A DNA stretch of 64,000 nucleotides from Candidatus Gastranaerophilales bacterium (lineage in GTDB: Bacteria > Cyanobacteriota > Vampirovibrionia > Gastranaerophilales > Gastranaerophilaceae): the NCBI GenBank assembly GCA_944322755.1, contig CALUPY010000006.1:1-64000 (forward strand), in the 5' to 3' direction. The notes beneath the pieces are model-generated. The model searched no databases, had not been told where the DNA came from, and saw only the letters and a program-made list of their open reading frames with translations. The position numbers and the translations under genes are program-made. Positions 35,636 through 44,736 of the stretch are shown piece after piece. Position 1 is the first letter of the stretch, and every line of letters starts with the position of its first letter.

Positions 35636-37210
35636 ATGAAAAAATATTACTTAACAACAGCTATTGATTATGCAAACGGTGCTCCGCATATCGGGCATGC
35701 TTATGAAAAAATACAGACGGATGTTCTTGCACGTCATTTCCGCCAGAGATGTGATGATGTGTATTTTTTGACAGGCACAGACGAGCACGGTATAAAAATT
35801 CAAAAAACTGCTGCGGCGCAAGGTATGACACCTAAAGAACTATGTGATATGAATGCCGGAAAGTTCAGAGAATGCTGGGACGGGCTTGATATTTCATACA
35901 ATCAGTTTATCAGAACCACGGACGAACAGCATGAAGCTATTGTTCAAAAAATATTTAAAAAGCTGCAGGATAACGGTGATATCTATAAACATTCATACAC
36001 CGGATTGTACTGTTCGGGCTGCGAGTCATTTCTTAACCCCCGTGATTTAACCGAAGACGGTCTTTGTCCCGACCATCAGAAAAAACCGGAAGAAGTTAAG
36101 GAAGAAAACTACTTTTTTAAACTCTCAAAATATAAAGACAAAATTATTGAACACATAAAAAACAACCCTGAATTTATTCAGCCGGAATTTAGAGCAAATG
36201 AAGTGTTGAACCAGCTTGAACACATTGAAGATATCTCGGTTTCCCGTTCAAAAGAGTCTGTAAGCTGGGGGATACCGGTTTTGGGTGATGACAGCCAGAT
36301 AATTTACGTATGGATAGATGCTCTGTCTAACTACATTACGGCACTCGGCTTCGACCCTGAAAACCCTTCTGAAAAATTCAATAAATACTGGCCTGCGGAT
36401 GTTCAGGTTATAGGTAAAGATATACTGAAATTTCATGCAATTTACTGGCCTGCATTTTTGATGGCACTTGATATTCCGCTGCCGAAAACTATTTTTGCGC
36501 ATGGCTGGATTACCATAGACCAGACGAAAATGAGTAAATCAATCGGGAATGTTATTGCGCCGAAAGATGTTATGGATGCTTTTGAGCTTTCTCATCCGGA
36601 TGCTTTCAGATATTTCATGATGGTTACTGCTCCTGCCGGACGAGATGGAAACTATTCCGATTTGGATTTTAAAGAGAGAGTAAACGCCGACCTTGCAAAC
36701 AATATCGGAAACCTCCTGAACAGAACGCTCAATATGCAGGTTAAATACTTTGACGGCGAGATAAAGCCTGAATTTGTTACATCATCTGACGATGAGATAG
36801 CGAAAGAGGCACTAAAAACCGTTGAAGCTGTGAAAGCGAGATTTGACAAATTTGAAGTGGCAGAAGCTGCTCAGGAGATTGTTAATTTCTCAAATGTCGT
36901 AAACAAATACGTAAACGACACAGCACCGTGGAGCCTTGCAAAAGAAGAAAAAATGGAGGAATGCGCGAAAGTTCTGTATAATGTGCTCGAGTCGATGAGA
37001 TTTATCGGTGCACTTCTTGCGCCTTATACTCCTAATATTTCACAGGATATTTACGAACAGTTGAACAGAGAAGAAAAAGCCTGTGAAGTAAAGCTCGATG
37101 ATTTGAAATGGGGCGGAATTCCAGCCGGTGTAATCACTGAAAAATCGAAAATAAAACCTGTTTTTCTGAGACTTGATTCAGAAATTGCCGGTGCTGCAAA
37201 AAAAGGATAA
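35636..37210 (+). CDS. metG: Methionyl-tRNA synthetase
   Basis: 524 residues. Class I synthetase: HIGH-type motif PHIGHAYEK near residue 20, KMSKS in QTKMSKSIGNV near residue 298. A zinc knuckle CSGC...C..H lies in the connective peptide (YCSGCESFL, LCPDHQ), of the one-knuckle type. The C-terminus ends after the anticodon-binding helices without the dimerising EMAP/tRNA-binding extension found in many bacterial MetRS. The 3' end holds a fairly A-rich stretch before the next gene. GGGATAAGAG precedes the ATG. Confidence 0.95.
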   Translation: MKKYYLTTAIDYANGAPHIGHAYEKIQTDVLARHFRQRCDDVYFLTGTDEHGIKIQKTAAAQGMTPKELCDMNAGKFRECWDGLDISYNQFIRTTDEQHEAIVQKIFKKLQDNGDIYKHSYTGLYCSGCESFLNPRDLTEDGLCPDHQKKPEEVKEENYFFKLSKYKDKIIEHIKNNPEFIQPEFRANEVLNQLEHIEDISVSRSKESVSWGIPVLGDDSQIIYVWIDALSNYITALGFDPENPSEKFNKYWPADVQVIGKDILKFHAIYWPAFLMALDIPLPKTIFAHGWITIDQTKMSKSIGNVIAPKDVMDAFELSHPDAFRYFMMVTAPAGRDGNYSDLDFKERVNADLANNIGNLLNRTLNMQVKYFDGEIKPEFVTSSDDEIAKEALKTVEAVKARFDKFEVAEAAQEIVNFSNVVNKYVNDTAPWSLAKEEKMEECAKVLYNVLESMRFIGALLAPYTPNISQDIYEQLNREEKACEVKLDDLKWGGIPAGVITEKSKIKPVFLRLDSEIAGAAKKG

Positions 37211-37271
37211 AAAACGCAAAAAAATTTATGTGCGGTTTTTCTATAAATGTGAAAATAAGAAGGGCGGGAAT

Positions 37272-37868
37272 ATGCACATAAATTTTTTCAACAACTCTAA
37301 CACCAAATCAAAACAGACTTTTAAAGCGAGATTGTTCGACCAAAACGGACAGCAGATTAAAGCTTTTGATTTGCAAAGCTGTCTTAAAAACATTGATGTT
37401 ATGTCAAAAAGAGGCGGAAAGAAAACTGATATTTTTGTTAAAGAATTTATCAGTGAAGATGCAGGCTATGCCGGATATGACAATTATGTAAGACTTACTC
37501 TCTCAAATCCGTTGTTTGGCGAACAGAGCTTTGTACAGAACCTGCATCACACAACTAACAATCCCGTAAAAGGTGATACAGGCAATGAATTGTATCACAT
37601 GGATTTACTTACGGGAATACAAACTAATAATTGTAAAAATTTAGAAAATAAAGCATTCAGAATGTCTTTACTCAAAAAAATACAAAAAGCTGCCGCACAA
37701 AAAGATACGGAAAATATGAATCCGGTAAATATTGTGAATAATATGCTCTCAAAAATTCCGCCGAAAGAACACGGATTTAGCGCAGAAAGACTCTCTGATT
37801 TCAGAACTGTTGCTCAGGATATGCTGGAGCAGATACTCTATAAAGGAATAGAACAAATAAAAAAATAA
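37272..37868 (+). CDS. Unknown protein of 198 residues
   Basis: Starts MHINFFNNSNTKSKQTFKAR after a strong AAGGGCGGG ribosome-binding site; a longer frame upstream overlaps metG and is not favoured. The protein is soluble and Asn/Lys-rich, with no signal peptide or recognised domain. The central part (YDNYVRLTLSNPLFGEQSFVQNLHH, then GDTGNELYHMDLL) looks folded. The short opening with TFKA resembles N-termini of other lineage-specific proteins here. It sits between metG and prfB on the same strand. Confidence 0.65.
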   Translation: MHINFFNNSNTKSKQTFKARLFDQNGQQIKAFDLQSCLKNIDVMSKRGGKKTDIFVKEFISEDAGYAGYDNYVRLTLSNPLFGEQSFVQNLHHTTNNPVKGDTGNELYHMDLLTGIQTNNCKNLENKAFRMSLLKKIQKAAAQKDTENMNPVNIVNNMLSKIPPKEHGFSAERLSDFRTVAQDMLEQILYKGIEQIKK

Positions 37869-37954
37869 ATTTTTTGTTCAACTTTCTATTTGCACAACGT
37901 GTATTTTTTGCTATTTTATAGAATATAAATAACAATCTTTGAATGATGGCAGTT

Positions 37955-39059
37955 ATGACAGATATTGAGCAAAAACAAAAAATTGAAGAATTAAACAGTA
38001 AAGTGCTTAAAGCCAAGGAGTGTCTTTGACCTTCCTGCAGTCGAAAAGCGAATAGATGAACTTGAAGCTGAATTGCAGGCTCCTGATATTTGGAACAATC
38101 CCGACAAAGCTTCTAAACTTTCCCAAGAACTCACTGAAAATAAAAACACGGTAGCTGAAGTGACCGGCTGGGAAAGCAAAATTGCAGACTGTCTGCTGCT
38201 TTTGGAACTCTACGATGAATCGCAGGATGAGTCTCTCTGGGAAGAATTGCAGAATGATTTAGAAAAACTCGAGGCAGAGCTGACTCAGTGGGAAATAAAA
38301 AAGACCCTCTCCGGTGAATATGATGAGAACGGTGCAATTTTGACCGTGAATGCAGGTGCAGGCGGCACTGACGCACAGGACTGGGCGCAGATGCTGCTCA
38401 GGATGTATATGCGCTGGGCAGAATCGAAAGGATGGAAAGTTGAGCTTCTGGACAAATCTGACGGAGATGAAGCCGGTATAAAGTCTGCGACAATAAAGGT
38501 TGACGGAAAATATGCCTTCGGGCTTGCAAAGGCAGAAAGGGGCGTGCACAGACTTGTGCGTATATCTCCATTTAATGCAAACGGAAAAAGACAGACGAGT
38601 TTTGCAAGCCTTGAAGTCAGTCCGGTGATTGAGGATTTTGAAAAAGAAATTCATATTCCTCCCGAGGATTTGGAAGTTGATACTATGCGCTCGGGCGGTG
38701 CTGGCGGACAAAATGTAAATAAAGTTGAGACTGCAGTTCGTATTTTGCACAAGCCCACCGGTATTGTAGTAAAATGCCAGCAGCAGCGTTCTCAGCTCCA
38801 GAATAAAGAAACAGCAATGCAAATGCTTGCCTCAAAACTTCTCGCTATAAAACAGGCAGAGCACGACAAAAAACTTGCTGAGTTAAAGGGAGAAAATGTA
38901 GATATAAATTTCGGCTCGCAGATAAGGTCTTATGTTTTTCATCCCTATAAAATGGTTAAAGACCACAGAACGAACTATGAAATGGGTAATGTGGACGCCG
39001 TTATGGACGGTGAAATTGATGGATTTATTGAAGCATACTTGAAACAAAATATAAAATAA
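37955..39059 (+). CDS. prfB: Peptide chain release factor 2, with programmed +1 frameshift
   Basis: About 367 residues read as two joined frames: codons 37955-38026, then +1 from 38028 on. The first frame ([20 protein letters not shown]) stops at a TGA after 24 codons. The protein continues in the next frame as [20 protein letters not shown], exactly the start of RF2 domain 1. RF2 reads UGA and UAA: the tripeptide SPF is present in [10 protein letters not shown] and the catalytic GGQ in [11 protein letters not shown]. In-frame ATGs at 37943 and 37946 are alternative starts. The frameshift lets RF2 control its own level. The gene lies between the unknown protein and the phosphoesterase. Confidence 0.95.
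38015..38030 (+). promoter_or_regulatory. RF2 autoregulatory frameshift site
   Basis: AAGGAG, three bases, then CTT TGA C. An internal Shine-Dalgarno sequence three bases before the slippery CTT and a UGA stop followed by C are the same elements, with the same spacing, as in E. coli prfB. Low RF2 allows slippage and full-length synthesis. Confidence 0.93.
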
Positions 39060-39069
39060 CGGAGAAATA

Positions 39070-40041
39070 ATGACAAAGGATAGAAAACAAAAAAAAGGGT
39101 TTATAAAAAAGTTTGCATGCTTGATACTGTTTGCAGTGTGTATATTTGCGGGGTTAAAGACTTTTTCTTATCCCGATACCCTAAAGTTTGTTCAGATATC
39201 CGATGTTCACCTGTCCGACAGAAAAGAAAATACAACCTATAAAATGCTTGCACAATCAAAAGCCCTTTTTAAAGATGAATTATCGCAAATAAATGCTATA
39301 TCCGGTGTCAATTTTGTGATTGTGACAGGCGATATGACAGACCGCCCCAAAAAAGAATTAATCACTGAATTTTTAACAGGCATGAACAGCTTAAATGAGC
39401 CGTGGTATTCATCTTTTGGAAATCATGATTTAGTGTTCGGCAGTGATATATCAAGAGAAGATTATGTAAAACTGTTAAAACAGAACAACAAAAGCTATAA
39501 ATTCGACAAATCATACTATGCATTTACACCTAAAAAAGGCTACAGAGTAATTGTTCTTGACTGTATAAACAATACAAAACTTACGGCAAACGGCAAAATT
39601 CCCAAAGAGCAGCTGCTCTGGCTGGATAACGAACTTTCACTTGCTCAGAAAAATAATGAAGTTCCTCTGATGTTTATGCACTGTCCCCTGCATGAACCAT
39701 TTTCGAGTTTTCATCACAGAATGCTAAACCCTGATGAAATTTATGCTGTGCTGAAAAAACACAAAACCCCGATTGCTATTTTCAGCGGACATTATCATGC
39801 AACAAAAATATACAAAGAGGGTAACATACTTCACGTAAGCACTCCCTCACTCGTTTCATATCCCAACGCTTTTAGGGTTGTAACAGTAAATAATTTACCT
39901 AAAAAAGTTGTATTTAAGTTTGAATTTAAAGAGACAGGATTAAAAGAAATTCAGAAAAAAGCTAAACTGCTTGTGTTTTCATCAAAAATTTATTACGGCG
40001 AAGAAACAGACAGGCAGGGAACATATATTCTGGACAAATAG
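39070..40041 (+). CDS. Membrane-anchored or secreted metallophosphoesterase
   Basis: 323 residues. The N-terminal ~35 residues hold a charged start and a hydrophobic segment (FACLILFAVCIFAGLKTF), so the catalytic part is outside the inner membrane. Calcineurin-like motifs in order: ISDVHLSD, VTGDMTDR, FGNHDLV, MHCPLHE, and FSGHYHA. These supply the binuclear metal ligands. The substrate is unknown; related proteins hydrolyse phosphodiesters or phospholipid headgroups. GGAG ribosome-binding site; it follows prfB by ten bases. Confidence 0.88.
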   Translation: MTKDRKQKKGFIKKFACLILFAVCIFAGLKTFSYPDTLKFVQISDVHLSDRKENTTYKMLAQSKALFKDELSQINAISGVNFVIVTGDMTDRPKKELITEFLTGMNSLNEPWYSSFGNHDLVFGSDISREDYVKLLKQNNKSYKFDKSYYAFTPKKGYRVIVLDCINNTKLTANGKIPKEQLLWLDNELSLAQKNNEVPLMFMHCPLHEPFSSFHHRMLNPDEIYAVLKKHKTPIAIFSGHYHATKIYKEGNILHVSTPSLVSYPNAFRVVTVNNLPKKVVFKFEFKETGLKEIQKKAKLLVFSSKIYYGEETDRQGTYILDK

Positions 40042-40074
40042 CATAAAATAACATAATATTTAGATAACTAATTG

Positions 40075-41025
40075 ATGGATAACGGTTATATGCAAGATTC
40101 GAAAAATAAATTCAGTGTAAAATTCCGTGGTGTAAGAGGAAGTTATCCCACACCGGATTTAAGTTTTATGAAATACGGCGGAAATACTGCCTGTGTTGAG
40201 GTTAATGTGAACAATCACCTTATATTTCTCGATGCGGGGACAGGAATTATCAATGCCGGTAATGATATGCTGAAAGACTATATATCTTCCTCTCACAATG
40301 AAGATATGACTGCCACTGTGCTTCTTAGCCATCTTCATCAGGATCATATACAGGGAATTCCGTTTTTTAAACCGGTATTTGTACGATCCTCTCTGATAAA
40401 TCTTGTCAGCAATGTAGAATACGGAAAACAGCTGGATGAAACTATTTCAGAACTTTTGTTTGATGAAACATTCCCGTTAGATTTGGCAGATATTTCAGCG
40501 GATATAAACTTTTTTAATATAAATGACAACTACATCCTTGTATTTCAGGAGGATGCAGATGTTCCTGAAATTATAAAAGTTGACACTGATGACGATTACC
40601 TTCCGCAGGACGGGGAAGTTGTGATTAGCTGCCTGAAACTAAACTGCCATCCTAAACGTGGTGTTATGGTATACAAAATCGCCTATCAGGATAAATCTAT
40701 TGTTTATGCAACCGACAAAGAGGGTTATGTCGGCGGAGACAGAAAACTCTCTATGTTCGCAAGAAATACAGATTTACTGATACACGATGCACAGTATACT
40801 ACGGATGAATATCTAAGCGCCTATGTCTCAAAACAGGGTTACGGACATTCGACATTCGATATGGCATTAGAGGCATACAGCCAGTCACACGCAAAATCAC
40901 TTGCCTTTTTCCATCTTGACCCGAATTATACTGATGAAATGTTGATTGAGATAGAAAATCATTATACTAAAACATGTAATAATGTATTTATACCCAAAGA
41001 AGGTCAGGAAATCACAATCTTATGA
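40075..41025 (+). CDS. Metallo-beta-lactamase-fold hydrolase
   Basis: About 316 residues. The zinc site SHLHQDHIQG (HxHxDH) near residue 85 and a later His in DHAQ/GYGHSTF-type context (HDAQYTT, KQGYGHSTFD) and FHLDP place it in the MBL superfamily. The N-terminal KFRGVRGSYPTP and YGGNTACVEV resemble cyclic-phosphodiesterase/PhnP-like members and MBL-HD-GYP-associated proteins. The substrate is unknown. The exact start is uncertain: TTG one codon earlier, or an ATG five codons later. Its end overlaps the TPR gene by four bases. Confidence 0.85.
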   Translation: MDNGYMQDSKNKFSVKFRGVRGSYPTPDLSFMKYGGNTACVEVNVNNHLIFLDAGTGIINAGNDMLKDYISSSHNEDMTATVLLSHLHQDHIQGIPFFKPVFVRSSLINLVSNVEYGKQLDETISELLFDETFPLDLADISADINFFNINDNYILVFQEDADVPEIIKVDTDDDYLPQDGEVVISCLKLNCHPKRGVMVYKIAYQDKSIVYATDKEGYVGGDRKLSMFARNTDLLIHDAQYTTDEYLSAYVSKQGYGHSTFDMALEAYSQSHAKSLAFFHLDPNYTDEMLIEIENHYTKTCNNVFIPKEGQEITIL

Positions 41026-41579
41026 AAAAACTACTTATAGTGTTATGTCTTTTCTTGTGTCCGTCGTGTTATGCAAAGGAGCCATTTTTAAAATTCGAAA
41101 TTGATGCAGAGAAAAATGCAAACAGCCACAACAACATGGGTATAATCTACGTTCAGGACAGATACTATGCTGCAGCAATAAAAGAATTTCAGACTGCAAT
41201 ACTCCTCTGTCCGGACAAACAATCCTCGGCAATTTATTACACAAACCTTGCAAATGTTTATATGAAAATAGGATATCCCGCTCTCGCTCAGGACACTCTG
41301 GAAAGAGCAATAAGGCTTTATCCCATGAATTTTTCATATTACCAGGATGTTGTGCAAGCCTATAAGCAGCAAGGACTCTTGGCCTCGAAATTAAAACAGT
41401 ATAAAAATGATATAAAAAATCCTATGTCAGAGATAATGGTTGGTTTAATATTGATAGAGCAGGGTCAGGTTCAGGAGGGCTTGAGTACATTGCATCAGTT
41501 CTGTCTGCTTGAACCGGATTTGATTATCTCAAAAGGGGTTATGAATTATATTAAAGCAAACAGTAATGTTAAATTGTAA
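41022..41579 (+). CDS. Secreted TPR-repeat protein
   Basis: 185 residues. Signal peptide MKKLLIVLCLFLCPSCYA then KEP. Two to three tetratricopeptide repeats follow: NSHNNMGIIYVQDRYYAAAIKEFQTAILLCP, then AIYYTNLANVYMKIGYPALAQDTLERAIRLYP, and a degenerate third. Such periplasmic proteins scaffold others; the partner is unknown. The gene overlaps the MBL hydrolase gene (ATGA), so the pair is likely translationally coupled. About 200 bases of intergenic DNA follow, in which I see nothing convincing. Confidence 0.8.
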   Translation: MKKLLIVLCLFLCPSCYAKEPFLKFEIDAEKNANSHNNMGIIYVQDRYYAAAIKEFQTAILLCPDKQSSAIYYTNLANVYMKIGYPALAQDTLERAIRLYPMNFSYYQDVVQAYKQQGLLASKLKQYKNDIKNPMSEIMVGLILIEQGQVQEGLSTLHQFCLLEPDLIISKGVMNYIKANSNVKL

Positions 41580-41779
41580 TTATAAATTCTTTGAATACGA
41601 CTGTACTTGTAAGAGTGTACGCAGAGTGTGAATGGTGCTGAGTCTAAGCAGGAAGTGACCCCATACACTTTTTGCCAATACAGGACTTGTTAGTGATGAA
41701 CAGACTTGATTTATACACAGATTCAACATGTAGTCGGAGCAGTTGACTATATGAAAAATATCGCATATCCTCCGGCAGT

Positions 41780-42460
41780 TTATTCAGATAACATTCGCTG
41801 AATATGTGCTTCTGTACAGCTTGTTGTAAAGGCAGTAATATCAAATATATCCACATCAAAAAATGCCTGAATCATAGCCTTTAGAGTACTTCCTGTGGTC
41901 AAAATATCATCTATAATAAGCAAATGTTCACCGTCATAATGCGTTTTGTCAACCTCAAAAGCCCCTCTCAGGTTTTCTTCACGTTCTTTTATACTCAGAC
42001 GGTACTGGGGTTTGGTTTCTCTATTGCGGGATATTAAATCACCCGCAATAGTATATCCCGTCATTTTTGAAAATTCCTCGGCAACAATCGCCATATGATT
42101 ATATTTTCTGTCCTTCATACGTTTTTTGTGCAATGGCACCGGCACGATAACAAATTTTTCCCCGGAAACAGGCAATGTCTGCCAGTATTCATACATAATT
42201 TTTGCCTGAAAATATGCAAGTTCCGTTTGATTATGATATTTGAGACCTCTGATGAGTTTTTGAAGTGTTTTTGCATAAATTGCCGCACTGTAAACATTCT
42301 TTTTCATAATCTTCATCACTGGCCGCGGCTGCAAAAATTCAATTGTGTCATAACAATCATTGCACATCTTAGTATTCTCTCGTGATGAACGACAGAAATA
42401 ACACCGTTTTTTGTAAATAAAATCCAGCAAACCGGATAATTGTTTTAATATTCTCAGCAT
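41780..42460 (-). CDS. comF: ComF-family phosphoribosyltransferase
   Basis: 226 residues. An N-terminal zinc finger (CYFCRSS, then CNDCYD) is followed by a phosphoribosyltransferase fold with VPVPLHKKRMKDRKYNHM and the PRPP loop LLIIDDILTTGSTLKAM. ComF proteins act in DNA uptake during natural competence, in a type IV pilus-linked pathway; two PilT genes elsewhere in the window are consistent with that. The ATG has no ribosome-binding site; a TATAAT box (42467-42472, minus strand) ends six bases ahead. Confidence 0.9.
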   Translation of the reverse strand: MLRILKQLSGLLDFIYKKRCYFCRSSRENTKMCNDCYDTIEFLQPRPVMKIMKKNVYSAAIYAKTLQKLIRGLKYHNQTELAYFQAKIMYEYWQTLPVSGEKFVIVPVPLHKKRMKDRKYNHMAIVAEEFSKMTGYTIAGDLISRNRETKPQYRLSIKEREENLRGAFEVDKTHYDGEHLLIIDDILTTGSTLKAMIQAFFDVDIFDITAFTTSCTEAHIQRMLSE

Positions 42461-42466
42461 ATAATA

Positions 42467-42472
42467 ATTATA
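42467..42472 (-). promoter_or_regulatory. -10 box, predicted leaderless comF
   Basis: TATAAT on the minus strand followed by TATTAT and then the comF ATG: six-base gap, no ribosome-binding site. The sequence is low in complexity here, so chance is not excluded. Confidence 0.5.
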
Positions 42473-42490
42473 GTATGAATTAAGCTTGCA

Positions 42491-42499
42491 TGCTAAAAT
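42491..42499 (+). promoter_or_regulatory. Extended -10 promoter of rseP
   Basis: TGCTAAAAT, back-to-back with the comF promoter. Expected leader ~26 nt with AAAGAGAG before the rseP ATG. Confidence 0.55.
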
Positions 42500-42531
42500 A
42501 GAAATTATAGAAAAAAATAGAAAGAGAGTTT

Positions 42532-43902
42532 ATGAATATAATTATAATGATTCTGCTGATAAGCTTCCTGATTCTTATCCATGAAATGGGGCACTTTATG
42601 GCCGCAAAAGCATTCAGGATTAAAGTGGACAAATTCGGATTCGGCTTGCCTTTCGGCCCTGTTTTATATAGAAAGCAAATCGGAGAAACAGAATTTTTGA
42701 TACATGCCCTGCTTTTAGGCGGTTATGTGAGTTTTCCTGATGACGACGTAAACTCTGATTTACCTGAAGACTCACCTGAACGTTTTCAGAATAAACCGAT
42801 TTATCAAAAAGCAATTGTTGTATCAGCAGGGGTTATAGCAAATGTTATTTGTGCAATATTTCTCGTAATGTTAACTGCACTGATTTGGCACAAACTTCCT
42901 GCTGGAAAATATGATATTGAAATTGCAAAAATTATTGCGCCGAAAGAAGCTGCTGTCCACAAATCAGGACTTCAAGCAAATGATAAAATTTACAAAATCA
43001 ACGGCTCCTTGATTACATTACCTTATCAAGTAAACAAATACGCTTCTTTAAGTAAAAAATATGACGGAAAAATTTCCTCTGAATCATATGCCAAAAGTAT
43101 AAAAGAGCTGCAAAACTTAAATAAAGATATAAAAGCAATAAATGAGCCTGTCAAAAAAGGAGAAAAAATCAAATTATTTGTACCTCAGGACGAACCGGCA
43201 CTGCACCTTTCCCAGGATGTACTGATGGGGCTCGGACAGTATAAAGAAAAACTATTACCTCTCAATGACAAACAGACAAAATTAAGGGACACTGTTCAAG
43301 GTAAAAAAGAATATATATCTGACGGTGAAACAACCCTTGAAGATATTGCATATGCTCTGTCCGATACGAAAAGACCAATGAATTTTACGGTAATCAGAGA
43401 CGGAAAAGAAATTAACCTGAAACCGATTTATTCCGATGAAAACGGAACAATCGGCATACAGCAAAAAATTACAGAAGTTCTTATTCCCACAAATACACCC
43501 GGACAAATTATAAAAGCGTCGTCTGAATATGTGTGGACAAATACCGAACTTATGATTCTCGGTCTTGTAAAGCTCTTCACCGGTCAAATTCCAATGCAGG
43601 ATTTGCACGGTATAGTAGCTATAACTAAACTCGGCGGAGATGTTATAGAGAATCAGGGACTGTTTAAAGGACTTTTGCTTACTGCTATAATCAGTATAAA
43701 CCTCGCAATAATAAACCTTCTTCCGATACCGGCCCTTGACGGCGGACATCTTCTGTTCCTTACAATTGAAAAAATAAAGGGCAAGCCGCTTGATGAAAAG
43801 ACTATCGAAAAAATAGGAAACATTGGTTTTAGTTTCTTATTGATACTAATGTTTTTGATAATATTTAACGATATTTTTGCTTTAATTACGAAAAAGATAT
43901 AA
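42532..43902 (+). CDS. rseP: Site-2 protease RseP (M50 zinc metalloprotease)
   Basis: 456 residues, membrane-embedded. The zinc motif HEMGH (residues 17-21) lies in the first helix. A PDZ domain follows (EAAVHKSGLQANDKIYKING), with a second, degenerate periplasmic part (PMNFTVIRDGKEINLKPIY). The last helices hold NLLPIPALDGGHLLFLTIEKIKGKPL with the third zinc ligand. RseP cuts membrane-bound anti-sigma factors and signal peptides. Between the PDZ regions is a charged, low-conservation insert. Followed after 18 bases by the matrixin-like gene. Confidence 0.93.
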   Translation: MNIIIMILLISFLILIHEMGHFMAAKAFRIKVDKFGFGLPFGPVLYRKQIGETEFLIHALLLGGYVSFPDDDVNSDLPEDSPERFQNKPIYQKAIVVSAGVIANVICAIFLVMLTALIWHKLPAGKYDIEIAKIIAPKEAAVHKSGLQANDKIYKINGSLITLPYQVNKYASLSKKYDGKISSESYAKSIKELQNLNKDIKAINEPVKKGEKIKLFVPQDEPALHLSQDVLMGLGQYKEKLLPLNDKQTKLRDTVQGKKEYISDGETTLEDIAYALSDTKRPMNFTVIRDGKEINLKPIYSDENGTIGIQQKITEVLIPTNTPGQIIKASSEYVWTNTELMILGLVKLFTGQIPMQDLHGIVAITKLGGDVIENQGLFKGLLLTAIISINLAIINLLPIPALDGGHLLFLTIEKIKGKPLDEKTIEKIGNIGFSFLLILMFLIIFNDIFALITKKI

Positions 43903-43920
43903 TAATATATCAGGTGGGAT

Positions 43921-44736
43921 ATGCAAAAAATAACGTACCTTCAAAGCAATGTTAAAGAAAACAAACTTATACGCTGGATGGATAACAGTTTCCCTCTGAA
44001 ATTCTATGCAGCACCATTCAGGTGGTATAAAGCACAGAATGAAGGATATAAGTATCAGGCTCTGGTAAAACGTGCTCTTGATGCCTGGGAAAGAGCGAGT
44101 AACGGCAAAGTGAGATTTACTATGGTAAATACACTTCTCGAATCTCAGGTAAATTTGGACTGGAAACGTATAGACAGACAGGCTCTGGGACACTGTTATT
44201 TTAATTTTGACAATGCAGGCAGGCTCTACTCCGCAGAGGTACAAATAGGTCTTTCGGATGGTACGATACATGCCAGATATCAGGATGAAAATGAAGTGTA
44301 TCACACTATTCTGCACGAAATAGGGCATGCTCTGGGACTCGGGCACAGTTCTTTTACCTCAGATATTATGTATACACCGCACAGATACGGAGTCGTAAAC
44401 CTGTCTGAAAACGATAAACGTTCTATACAGTGGCTCTACAGACTTCCATATGGAAGTACTGTCGATGAAATCGCTAAAAGATACGGTATTCATTCCAACA
44501 ATATTGACGATATAATTCTTCAGCTCTCACAAAGAAACGGTTCGTCAGAGTTTGAAAATGTAAAAAATTCTATAAAAATGCCGCAAAAAGATTTGCTGGA
44601 AGAACAGCAAAACATAGCCGAATTGAAAAAATACAATATCGGTTTGCAAAATATTCAGGTGTCTTCTGATGTTCAGGAATATCTAAAAAAGAATTTATCA
44701 ATGAAAAATCAGAAAAAACCGCCTAGAACGCATTAG
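43921..44736 (+). CDS. Matrixin-like (M10) zinc metalloprotease
   Basis: 271 residues. The extended zinc motif HEIGHALGLGH (residues 132-142) followed by SSFTSDIMY, whose Met is the Met-turn, is characteristic of metzincins of the M10 type. The preceding YKYQALVKRALDAWERASNGKVRFTMV is the usual start of the catalytic domain. No signal peptide is visible, which is odd for a matrixin. The C-terminal ~100 residues include a LysM-like pattern (GSTVDEIAKRYGIHSNNIDDIILQLS) that may bind peptidoglycan. AGGTGGGAT precedes the ATG. Its 3' end overlaps convergent pilT by 14 bases. Confidence 0.85.
   Translation: MQKITYLQSNVKENKLIRWMDNSFPLKFYAAPFRWYKAQNEGYKYQALVKRALDAWERASNGKVRFTMVNTLLESQVNLDWKRIDRQALGHCYFNFDNAGRLYSAEVQIGLSDGTIHARYQDENEVYHTILHEIGHALGLGHSSFTSDIMYTPHRYGVVNLSENDKRSIQWLYRLPYGSTVDEIAKRYGIHSNNIDDIILQLSQRNGSSEFENVKNSIKMPQKDLLEEQQNIAELKKYNIGLQNIQVSSDVQEYLKKNLSMKNQKKPPRTH

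Noticed and set aside
38259-38822. 187-codon minus-strand frame within prfB
   Set aside because: The opposite frame encodes the conserved RF2 core with GGQ and SPF; the antisense product is implausible.
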